Shown here: piece by piece, positions 27,801 to 34,894 of the stretch
How positions within the stretch are numbered: the stretch's first letter is position 1
How the letters are laid out: each line of letters opens with the position of its first letter
Source of the DNA: an uncultured Flavobacteriaceae bacterium
GTDB lineage: Bacteria > Bacteroidota > Bacteroidia > Flavobacteriales > Flavobacteriaceae
DNA: 64,000 bases
Reading direction: 5' to 3'
Assembly (NCBI GenBank): GCA_947500445.1
Contig: CANMSB010000020.1
Coordinates: forward strand, 23,444 to 87,443
Notes under the pieces: generated by a model
Database searches by the model: none
Told to the model about the DNA's origin: nothing
What the model saw: only the letters and a program-made list of their open reading frames with translations
Program-made: the position numbers and the translations under genes

Positions 27801-30800
27801 GTCATCTACGGCAACGGGCGCATACGGATTGGGGTCCGTTCCGTTCGTATTACCGTCGTTGTCGCAGTCCGCATTGGCCCAAATAGGGTTCGCGGCATCA
27901 TATCCGATATATCCTGCGGTCTGTGAGGGGTCGCACGGATCTAAAGGATCGTTCCCATTGGCCACTTCGGTACCGTTGGGAACACCGTCGCCATCGCAGT
28001 CGCCGCTGTTCCATGTTGCGGAGGGCGTCTCGGTCGCATTGGCCAAATTAAAGTCGCAAAGGTCATTAGGGTCCGTATTGTCCGTGTTGACCTCGGTACC
28101 GTCAACTACTCCATCACCGTCGGAATCAGGATTATAGGGGTCCGTACCGGCCGCTGTCTCTTCATCTGTGCTCAAGCCATCGTTGTCGCAATCGCTTGTT
28201 CCCAGTGGTGTTCCACCTACGGAACTACAGTCATCCAAGGGGTCGGTATTGTTACTGTTTACTTCAGTTCCATCATCGATACCGTCACCGTCGGAATCGT
28301 TATTATAGGGGTCGGTACCGATATTGATTTCATCGTTGTTGCTCAAACCGTCGCCATCGCAATCGGCTGCTCCCCAGAGAGGGTTAAGATTATCGTATCC
28401 GGTATACCCTGCAGTTTGTAATGGGTCACAGGGATCCAAAGGGTCGTTCCCATTGGCAACTTCCGTACCGTTGGCAACTCCGTCGCCATCGCAGTCGGCA
28501 GTGTTCCACGCGGCAGTGGGCGTTTCGGTAGCGCTGGTCAACACAAACGCGCATGGATCGTTGGGATCGGTACCGTCGGAATTCAATTCCGTACCATCCT
28601 GTACCCCGTCGCCGTCGGAGTCGGGATTGTTAGGGTCGGTACCCGCTGTCGTTTCTTCATCGTTGGTTAGGCCGTCGTTATCGCAATCGCTGGTCCCCAA
28701 TGGGGTTCCTCCTATGGAGCTACAATCGTCCAAGGGGTCCGTGTTGTCGGTATTTACCTCGGTACCATCGTCAATACCGTCGCCATCGGAGTCCGCATTG
28801 TCCGGGTCGGTGCCGGCGGTAATCTCTTCATCATTGGAGAGGCCGTCGCCATCACAGTCATTGGTGCCCTGGGCCTGCCATGCAGGATCCCCGTTCGGTT
28901 GGCAAGGGTCGTTTATGGCCGTATCGACCACATCGCAAACATTGTCCCCGTCGGCATCCGCACATGCGGGAATGGTAATGTTAAGGGTAGCGGAATCGCA
29001 AATTGTTCCGTTGCAGACTTGATAGTCTATGGTTACGGTAGACGGATTTTCACTAGGGAGGGCGGTATAGGTAATTTCACCAGTGGCCTGATCGATCATT
29101 ATGGTCCCGCTGGCCGTTCCCGTATTGAGGTCGGTAATGGTGCTCCCTACCAAAAAGTCGTCGTTGGCAAGAATGTTAAAAGTTTTTGGAATACCGACGT
29201 CGGCCGTAGTAAAGTCGTCTACAGCTGTTGGGGTGAAGGGGTTGGGGTCGGTCCCGTTTGGATTTCCGTCGCCATCACAATCGGCGGCCGCCCAAATAGC
29301 GTAGTTCTCGTCCGTTGCGGTTCGCGTATTGGCTACCGTATAGGAGCATGGGTCCTGTGGATCGGTAGCGTTGGTTATTTCGGTACCGTTCGTTTCGCCA
29401 TCGCCATCGCAATCCAAGGTATTCCAACTGGGATCCGCATTTGCCGGGTTTTGGTCATTGCTATAGGCACAGGGGTCTTCGGGATCTGTATCAGTAAGGT
29501 CAGGGTCTCCGTCCCCATCGTCATCCAAGTTGGCAACGGTAATGGTTTCTGTGGTATCGTCGGTGGAAGCGTTCGAATCTACCTGATCTTGAGAATTTGA
29601 TACGGTATTGGTTATGCTTATGGTTTTTGTTGGTGCAGCGATGTCATCGGCGACCGCTTCTATCGTTAAGGTCTGACGTTCTCCTTCGGTCATCGTTCCG
29701 ATTGTCCAATTGGGAGCGGACCAAGTACCTTTGCTAGGGGTAACGGACGAAACGGTCAGCCCCGTGGGCAGCGCATCGGTAATAACCAAATTGGTGACAT
29801 CATTTATACCCAGGCTTTCAACGGTAATCGTAAATGTTACCGTTTCCCCCTCTGAAAACGTGTTGCTATCGGCTGTTTTGTCCAGTTTGATATCGGGATC
29901 ACAATAGAATATCGGTATCACATTGGAGTCGTAAAAACAGCCTCCTTTGGAGACCCTTACAAAGTAGTCCCCAATGGCCTGTACAGTATAATTAATGGCA
30001 TTGGCACCGCCGATCGGCGTTCCATTCTGGTACCATTGGTAGGTGTCGAAAGGTTCGGACAAGGTGATGGTCTCCCCTAAACATCCTAGGCCGCTGATAC
30101 TATAGTCTACCACGGGAACCGTGTCAAAACCGGAAAAATAACCGCCCAGACCCAGGGCGCCGTCCAGGCCGACAACCCCGACCGCTATTGGGCCCGTGGA
30201 TTGTACCGAAACGTTTCCGGATAGGTTAGGGACGTAAAAACTCTTCCAAGGAAGGCCTGTGGCCAACTTGGATGGGGGTAAGGTAACGGTACCGGAGCCA
30301 TCGGTAACGACTATGTTGGCATCTGCGGTAGTGGTGGAGGCCAAAATGGTAAGCCCACCGTTGATGGTGGTACTCGCCAAACTTTCAATATTCGCAATGT
30401 TGCTCAGGGAGTTTGGCAACAAACAGTTTACCGGCGCTATAAAATTTAAGCCGTTGGTGGCAGCGCTCGTGTTTCCCGCCAACGCTTGATACGCGTAAAC
30501 GTTTTTTGAGGTGACTACGGTTAAATTGTTTCCGGCGGAATTTCCGGAGTAATTGGATCCGGGTACGATATAGTACTCTCCTTCGTTGATGGTTGCGCTC
30601 GGTGTTGCTGATCCGTTTACAAAAATGTCGGTGCCATTTGCGGTACCGATAATGATGGGAAATTCAAGGACATTGGAACCACCTCCCCTAATGAATACAT
30701 ATTCCCGGCCAACGACATCGATGGGAACGGGTTGGTCTATTCCGGCATCCTGTAGATTGGTTCCCGGTACCAAGCCTACCAGAACGTTACCGTTGCTTAT

Positions 30801-31517
30801 GGCTATGTTTTTGTCCGATTTAATATCGGCGCCCAACCAGCCAAAACGGTTGGCGTTGGTGTCGTTGGTGGTTCCTACGTTGTTCCCTATATTTTCTAGA
30901 ACAAAACTTTCACCTTGTTGTAAAACGATGGTAATCTCATCGCTGGTAAGGCCCCTGGCGTTTCCCCCTAACCTAAAAGCGCAGTCGGGGTCGTAGTCCG
31001 ATATGATAACGGTGGTATCGTCCTCGGTGGCCAAGATGCCGAGGGTAGCATTGAAAATACTTCTATTGTGTAATAAGGGTGCTCCTCCCCATTTAAAATG
31101 GGTGCCGAGCGCAGCTCTTCCCTTACAGGTAAGCGATGCGCCTTGAGCATTGTTTCTCCCCCTGTAATTTACATAGAATTTTTCCCCTCCCGTAGCTTCA
31201 AAACGTAATCCGGCGTTGGTTTGTACCGTTCCTACCTCTGCGTCGGGTAACATGGTGATGCCGTTGTCATTTAGGGGCAAGGTATACGTGAACGGTGTTG
31301 CGTTGGAAACCGAAACAGTGGTCAATGGGGTTGCGGATGTTCCCCTGTAGATGTCAACGTTAAATGCAGTGGTTTCCGGAGTTGATAGATAAATTGCCTG
31401 TTCGCTCAAATGATTCCCCGTTTGCGTCAATGGCGGCATATAGTGCAGGTCGCTCAACTGCGCGATGGTCTTGAAGGAGAATAGTAAGAAGGCCAGAAGG
31501 AATATTTTTTTTAACAT
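24828..31517 (-). CDS. Large type B (CHU_C) surface protein with thrombospondin-type-3-like calcium repeats
   Basis: About 2229 residues from ATG 31517 ('MLKKIFLLAFLLFSFKTIAQ' signal peptide); a GTG nine bases upstream is less likely. The N-terminal 450 residues resemble the IgGFc-binding-type beta domain found in many Bacteroidota surface proteins. An Ig-like segment (about 460-540) and one DUF11 domain (540-665) follow. From 665 to about 2130 there are TSP3-like repeats with recurrent 'DCDGDG' and 'DTDGDGIPDDTDTDPLDPC' motifs, Asp-rich loops expected to bind calcium, interrupted by two copies of a VCBS-like segment ('AVDDFTTADVGIPKTFNIL'). The C-terminus ('VTIYNRWGVKVFETT...ALPVGVYFYIINY') is the type B sorting domain. 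It is co-transcribed with the PorP/SprF gene downstream. An adhesin or spacer function is inferred. Confidence 0.9.
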   Translation of the reverse strand: MLKKIFLLAFLLFSFKTIAQLSDLHYMPPLTQTGNHLSEQAIYLSTPETTAFNVDIYRGTSATPLTTVSVSNATPFTYTLPLNDNGITMLPDAEVGTVQTNAGLRFEATGGEKFYVNYRGRNNAQGASLTCKGRAALGTHFKWGGAPLLHNRSIFNATLGILATEDDTTVIISDYDPDCAFRLGGNARGLTSDEITIVLQQGESFVLENIGNNVGTTNDTNANRFGWLGADIKSDKNIAISNGNVLVGLVPGTNLQDAGIDQPVPIDVVGREYVFIRGGGSNVLEFPIIIGTANGTDIFVNGSATPSATINEGEYYIVPGSNYSGNSAGNNLTVVTSKNVYAYQALAGNTSAATNGLNFIAPVNCLLPNSLSNIANIESLASTTINGGLTILASTTTADANIVVTDGSGTVTLPPSKLATGLPWKSFYVPNLSGNVSVQSTGPIAVGVVGLDGALGLGGYFSGFDTVPVVDYSISGLGCLGETITLSEPFDTYQWYQNGTPIGGANAINYTVQAIGDYFVRVSKGGCFYDSNVIPIFYCDPDIKLDKTADSNTFSEGETVTFTITVESLGINDVTNLVITDALPTGLTVSSVTPSKGTWSAPNWTIGTMTEGERQTLTIEAVADDIAAPTKTISITNTVSNSQDQVDSNASTDDTTETITVANLDDDGDGDPDLTDTDPEDPCAYSNDQNPANADPSWNTLDCDGDGETNGTEITNATDPQDPCSYTVANTRTATDENYAIWAAADCDGDGNPNGTDPNPFTPTAVDDFTTADVGIPKTFNILANDDFLVGSTITDLNTGTASGTIMIDQATGEITYTALPSENPSTVTIDYQVCNGTICDSATLNITIPACADADGDNVCDVVDTAINDPCQPNGDPAWQAQGTNDCDGDGLSNDEEITAGTDPDNADSDGDGIDDGTEVNTDNTDPLDDCSSIGGTPLGTSDCDNDGLTNDEETTAGTDPNNPDSDGDGVQDGTELNSDGTDPNDPCAFVLTSATETPTAAWNTADCDGDGVANGTEVANGNDPLDPCDPLQTAGYTGYDNLNPLWGAADCDGDGLSNNDEINIGTDPYNNDSDGDGIDDGTEVNSNNTDPLDDCSSVGGTPLGTSDCDNDGLSTDEETAAGTDPYNPDSDGDGVVDGTEVNTDNTDPNDLCDFNLANATETPSATWNSGDCDGDGVPNGTEVANGNDPLDPCDPSQTAGYIGYDAANPIWANADCDNDGNTNGTDPNPYAPVAVDDFTTADVGIPKTFNILTNDDFLVGSTITDLTTGTAAGTISINQATGEITYTALPSEDPSTVTIDYQVCNGAICDTAVFYIAIPACADADGDNVCDVTDTAINDPCQPNGDPYWLPQGTNDCDNDGLTNDEEALAGTDNNNPDSDGDGVLDGTEVNTDLTDPTDPCAFVLASVTETPSMAWTDADCDGDGITNGIEVSIGTDPLDPCTPAQPPGYTGYDATNMVWTAADCDNDGIDNGTEDTNGTDPYNNDTDGDGVLDDVDTDPLDPCIPVQPQGYTGYDASNIIWRAADCDGDGVNNGTEDNNGTDPYNNDTDGDGVPDDVDTDPLDPCIPVQPQGYTGYTATNTIWAAADCDGDNVNNGTEDTNGTDPYNNDTDGDGVPDDVDTDPFDPCIPVQPAGYVAYDATNTIWAAADCDGDGIDNGTEDTNGTDPYNTDTDGDGIPDDTDPDPLDPCIPMQPEGYTGYDSTNALWAAADCDGDNVDNGTEDTNGTDPYNNDTDGDGIPDDTDTDPLDPCIPVQLAGYTAYNATNAIWAAADCDGDGVDNGTEDANGSDPYNGDSDGDGVPDDVDTDPLDPCIPVQPAGYTAYDATNTIWAAADCDGDGVDNGTEDANGSDPYNNDTDGDGVPDDVDTDPLDPCIPVQPAGYEGYDATNAIWAAADCDGDGIDNGTEDNNGTDPYNTDTDGDGIPDDTDTDPLDPCIPVQPAGYTAYDATNAIWAAADCDGDGVDNGTEDANGTDPYNGDSDGDGIDDGQEANDGTDPLNDCDSINGTPLGASDCDEDGLTTDEETALGTDPENPDTDGDGIDDGQEVMDNTDPLDDCDSNGGTPLETSDCDQDGLTNQQETDLGTDPNIADTDGDGINDGQEITDNTDPLDGCSSNGGTPPDDLVCDIEIESDLVAPGTNGGIFRIINIEAYPNHSVTIYNRWGVKVFETTAYDNTDNAFNGISNGRATIQQNEALPVGVYFYIINYQDGEKGKTRSGYLYINR
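25510..27190 (-). repeat. 186-bp tandem repeats encoding 62-residue TSP3-like units
   Basis: The landmark GGGGATAC (or its close variant) places GATA at 25695, 25881, 26067, 26253, 26439, 26625, 26811 and 26997, exactly 186 bp apart eight times; flanking copies are more diverged. Each unit encodes 62 residues around 'DPLDPCIPVQPAGY' and 'IWAAADCDGDG'. No indels occur inside the array, so length appears tightly kept. Confidence 0.92.
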
Positions 31518-31807
31518 GGGTAGCACTGTTTTATCGGTATTCGGCTTAAAACGGAAAGGTAGCCCGAGGGAATAGCCAGCAAAAATAATTGTTGTCTACC
31601 ACTAGGTTTTTGTGGTCAACCTCTGATAATATGTCTATAGGTACACGATATAAACGTTAACCGATGGGGCGGGGCGAAAGTATGTCGACCGTTTTGTCGA
31701 GAGGCCTTTAAAATGACTTTTACTTACAGTAGTATCGATATTTCTTATGGGACTGTAGTTAATATTGTTTAACTTTAATGTAATTTTATTAAACAAAATT
31801 AGAAACT

Positions 31808-32029
31808 ATGGACTGGATAGTAAAAGCGGAAAACTTTGAGAAAATGAAAATGTCACATATGACTACAAGTGATCGTGTAGCAGCATCTAGAGAGGCCAAA
31901 AAAATAGTCCTTGGCATTAACGAAATCTACAAGAAAACAAAAGATTCAAAATTGATGGACGTGATGAAGCGGATTACGGTGAAAAAGAAAAAAATCGACA
32001 AACGTTTGAAAGGTAGGTTGGAGGTGTAA
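31808..32029 (+). CDS. Small basic protein of unknown function
   Basis: 73 residues, ATG at 31808, preceded by an AT-rich leader (AAATTAGAAACT). The sequence is Lys-rich and helical ('REAKKIVLGINEIYKKTKDS', 'MKRITVKKKKIDKRLKGR') with no signal peptide or cysteines. Its composition and position divergent to the giant type B gene suggest a real cytoplasmic, perhaps nucleic-acid-binding protein. I do not recognise the family. Confidence 0.6.
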   Translation: MDWIVKAENFEKMKMSHMTTSDRVAASREAKKIVLGINEIYKKTKDSKLMDVMKRITVKKKKIDKRLKGRLEV

Positions 32030-32093
32030 GCGGTAAAAAAAGTTAACCTTTTTACAAACCCGCTAAACAATTATTTCAGTTTACAGGGGATGC

Positions 32094-32264
32094 TTAAAGC
32101 AAATACCCCCGCAGGTTGTTATGGGAAGTAAACTCCTCTTTTTTGGCAACGGTAGGTAATGGCCCTAGTTGGTTCACGATTTCGCTGTAATCTTGTTCAG
32201 AAAATAGGGCTGGGCAAGAATCCGTTATGGCATTGTAAGAACAATTAGGTAATTCACTGTTCGT
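32094..32264 (-). other. Startless protein-like frame, possible gene remnant
   Basis: Between TAA at 32265-32267 and TAA at 32094-32096 (minus strand) a 56-codon open frame reads like soluble protein ('LPNCSYNAITDSCPALFSEQ', 'IVNQLGPLPTVAKKEEF') but has no early ATG, GTG or TTG start. It may be the 3' end of a decayed gene. This is the only content seen in the gene-free stretch 32030-32336, apart from the leader of the deaminase gene. Confidence 0.25.
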
Positions 32265-32336
32265 TTAAAACAGCCAACACGCTAAAATATAGGCGACTAT
32301 CAAAGGCTATTACAAAAATTCTCTTAAACAATACCG

Positions 32337-32777
32337 ATGCACGAAAAATTTATGAGGATGGCCGTTAAAAAAGCGCAAGAGGGCAAAGCCTCGAAAGAGG
32401 GTGGTTCTTTCGGTGCGGTCATCGTTAGGGACGGTGAAATCGTATGTGCCGTACATAATTTGGTGAGTGGCAAGGACGACCTGACACAACATGCGGAATT
32501 GGTTGCAATACAGGTAGCCTGTTCCAAAATAGGGCGTAAAGCCTTACAGGAATGTATTTTATATACGAGTTGTGAGCCCTGTATGATGTGCCTTGGCGCA
32601 TGCCATTGGGCAAAATTTAAGGCAATTTATTACGGCGCCTCTGCTGAAGACGCCCAAAAATACGGTTTTACCTATTCCAAGTCATATTTTGATATGGACG
32701 CCAAGTTACGGCGTGCCGAGTTTCATATGGAGCAACTCCTTAGAGAAGCAGCTTTGAAGGTCTGGGAGGAATCCTGA
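32337..32777 (+). CDS. Cytidine/guanine deaminase-family nucleoside deaminase, guanine deaminase-like
   Basis: 146 residues with the complete zinc-deaminase signature: H52-A-E54 in 'DLTQHAELVAI' and 'SCEPCMMC' (C82, C85). 'GGSFGAVIVRDG' near the N-terminus, 'ILYTSCEPC' and the long C-terminal helical tail resemble the Bacillus subtilis GuaD-type guanine deaminase more than TadA or cytidine deaminase. It probably deaminates guanine to xanthine in purine salvage, in the cytoplasm. Length is normal for the family and ATG 32337 starts directly at the conserved N-terminus. It stands alone; its neighbours give no pathway information. Confidence 0.82.
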   Translation: MHEKFMRMAVKKAQEGKASKEGGSFGAVIVRDGEIVCAVHNLVSGKDDLTQHAELVAIQVACSKIGRKALQECILYTSCEPCMMCLGACHWAKFKAIYYGASAEDAQKYGFTYSKSYFDMDAKLRRAEFHMEQLLREAALKVWEES

Positions 32778-33081
32778 TTTGGACAAGAACGCTTACGTAC
32801 TCAATACCATTGTCGTTCTTTCAAAAAGGAAACCGATTTGCTTGAACATCGCTATCAATATGATGAATTTTTCTTTTTCAATACTTTCAGCTTCCATTTA
32901 TACAAAAAAAAGGTTTCAATTCGTCTTTGCCGACAACAACTTGCTAAAAACGGCAATCCCAAAATTGTCGTTTTACTTCAAACTATGAAATCGGAAATAC
33001 AAGAGATCAACTGCAAAAAAAATGATGGGACAGAAGGTCTACAGAACTTAATTGAAATATTGGATTACCGCTATGGCGGTG
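32778..33081. other. Intergenic region between convergent genes
   Basis: About 300 bp. Overlapping plus-strand frames occur but lack recognisable protein character and run into the opposite-strand TPR gene. A weak inverted repeat (AAGAACG at about 32785 with CGTTCTT at about 32813) lacks a T-run. Nothing else is seen. Confidence 0.5.
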
Positions 33082-34683
33082 TTACGGGAATCTGGTCAAA
33101 AAGGATTCCAAGTTTTGTTTGCGTTCCAGACGCAATTTTTTTCGGAGCCGCCATCTTGCGGTCTTTACGCTATTTTCGTTGAGGTTAAGAATGTTACTAA
33201 TGTCCTTTGTAGAGAAACCTATTTTGATGAGCGACGCTAATTTAAGCTCGGCAGGACCGATTTCGGAATACGTTTCCGTCAGTCTTTTTATAAAGTGGTC
33301 GTTGGTCTGTTCAAAAATTAACTGAAACGCCTCCCAGTTCTTTGTGTTTTTAAGACTCGTGTTTACTAGTTGACTTACTTTTTTTATCTGTTGCTTTTTT
33401 GGTTTTTTCTGTCTATCCAAAGCCAATAGTTCTTTTCGAATTGTCGCCAACTGACTGTTTTTTTCAACGAGTTTAAGATTGGTAGTAGTCAATTTTTTGT
33501 TGGTATTCCCGACCAGGAGGAGCAGGTTATTGTTTTTGGTTTTTTCTTGAAGCTGTTGTTTTCTTAGTTTTTTAAAATACAGGAGCCCCAAGCTTAAAAG
33601 GACCAATGTTACCACCACATATACCAAAAAGCCCGTTTTAAAAATGGTCGTTCGTTTTTTGAGCACTTTCTGAACCTGACCGTTCTTATAAATGGTATTA
33701 ATGGCCTGTATGTTTGCCAAACTTTGTTTGCTGGGAAGTTTGCCTTCTATTTCTTGAACCCTTTTATAATAGAGAAGTGCCGAATCAGGTTGGCTCTTTT
33801 TTTCAAATAAACTTGCCTTTTCCAGATATATTTGATGAGAAATTTTAAATGCCGATAATTTTTTGGCAACACTATCCGCCTTATTGTAACCGGCCATAGC
33901 CTCTGAAAACTTTCCCATGCGGCTATGGGCTTTTGCAAGATAAAGTTCCGCTTCCGCCATACTGGCCAACTGCCCGAACTTTTGGAATTGAACCCTACAG
34001 TCGGCGAATATGGTGAGTGCCCTTTGGTAATTTCCCCGATCAAAATGGACCAGCCCTATATTTCCCAAATTTTGGGCAGCGGCAATGGAGTCTCCAAGTA
34101 CGGTATTTAGGGCATATGACTTTTTCAAATACTTCATCGCCCGCTCGAGCGAGTCCAACTTCAAATAACTTTCGCCAAGATTATTAAAAATCACGGCATG
34201 GTATCTTTTATCGTTGAAGGTTTCCGCTATTTTTAAAGAAGCTGTATACGCCTCAATGGCGTTTTCGTGAACGTCTATGGTATTATAAAGATAGCCGATG
34301 CTGTTGTAGACTCCCGACATTTTTTTTAGATCACCTATACTGTCGTAAATGTGAAGGGCCTCTATCAGGTGCGCCATTCCCGTCTCAGGTTTGTTGCTAT
34401 CGATACTGGAAACTCCCAAAACGTGCGTATTATAGCCTGTTACCGTCGGATCTTTAAGCGTTTTGGAAATTACGAGCGCGTTTTTGGCCAGGGCAACTGC
34501 TTCATTTGGTCGGCTCGTTCGTAACGTAATGGCTTTTTTGATCAGCGAATCCTGCAGGCGAAAAGCTTTGCTTTTATTGTTCTGAGCGAGGAGTGGCTGC
34601 AATAAAAAAAATACCATTACGCTTACAACCGCTTTTCCACGATTTTGTAAATGGTTTAAAATGTGAAGAATTGCCGCTATCAA
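33082..34683 (-). CDS. TPR-repeat membrane protein with C-terminal LuxR-type helix-turn-helix (regulator)
   Basis: 533 residues. After an N-terminal signal or anchor segment ('AVVSVMVFFLLQPLLAQ'), about six TPR repeats fill residues 35-320 ('NNLGESYLKLDSLERAMKYL'). One transmembrane helix lies near 350 ('GFLVYVVVTLVLLSLGLLYF'), then a coiled coil (375-440), then a DNA-binding helix-turn-helix near 480-520 ('STKDISNILNLNENSVKTAR'). This is the common Bacteroidota one-component design in which periplasmic TPRs sense a ligand or partner and a cytoplasmic LuxR-like HTH binds DNA. It lies 211 bp downstream of the subtilase gene on the same strand, beyond that gene's terminator, so it is probably transcribed separately. 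Targets are unknown. Confidence 0.85.
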   Translation of the reverse strand: MIAAILHILNHLQNRGKAVVSVMVFFLLQPLLAQNNKSKAFRLQDSLIKKAITLRTSRPNEAVALAKNALVISKTLKDPTVTGYNTHVLGVSSIDSNKPETGMAHLIEALHIYDSIGDLKKMSGVYNSIGYLYNTIDVHENAIEAYTASLKIAETFNDKRYHAVIFNNLGESYLKLDSLERAMKYLKKSYALNTVLGDSIAAAQNLGNIGLVHFDRGNYQRALTIFADCRVQFQKFGQLASMAEAELYLAKAHSRMGKFSEAMAGYNKADSVAKKLSAFKISHQIYLEKASLFEKKSQPDSALLYYKRVQEIEGKLPSKQSLANIQAINTIYKNGQVQKVLKKRTTIFKTGFLVYVVVTLVLLSLGLLYFKKLRKQQLQEKTKNNNLLLLVGNTNKKLTTTNLKLVEKNSQLATIRKELLALDRQKKPKKQQIKKVSQLVNTSLKNTKNWEAFQLIFEQTNDHFIKRLTETYSEIGPAELKLASLIKIGFSTKDISNILNLNENSVKTARWRLRKKLRLERKQNLESFLTRFP

Positions 34684-34829
34684 AAACAGTTGTTTGAGAA
34701 AAAGGTACTAAAATAAAAGCATTTTTGAAGGTGTTTCGGAGAATTGGGGCACTAATTTTATTGTCCGTGAAGCATGGGGTATTTAAAGTCGACCTGGTAA
34801 TTATTACGTCGCCGTAGTTATTGTCGAGT

Positions 34830-34865
34830 AAAGAAAAACCGCCATAACCGAAGTTGATGGCGGTC
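34830..34865 (-). terminator. Rho-independent terminator of the subtilase gene
   Basis: On the minus strand ACCGCCAT pairs with ATGGCGGT around an 11-nt loop (34839-34865) that itself holds a GTT/AAC extension, followed by TTTTTC. It lies 30 bp after the subtilase stop. Confidence 0.85.
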
Positions 34866-34894
34866 CAAAAAGTAAACCTAACACAATTTTGATC

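Noticed and set aside
10433..31517. Dozens of long opposite-strand frames inside the two giant genes (for example 13793-14245, 28899-29600)
   Set aside because: They arise from repetitive, codon-biased sense sequence, repeat with the same 678-bp or 186-bp period, are poor in start context and show no protein features.
32838..33182. 114-codon plus-strand frame after the deaminase gene
   Set aside because: Its second half is antisense to the TPR/HTH gene and its first half is low-complexity and Phe/Lys-rich.
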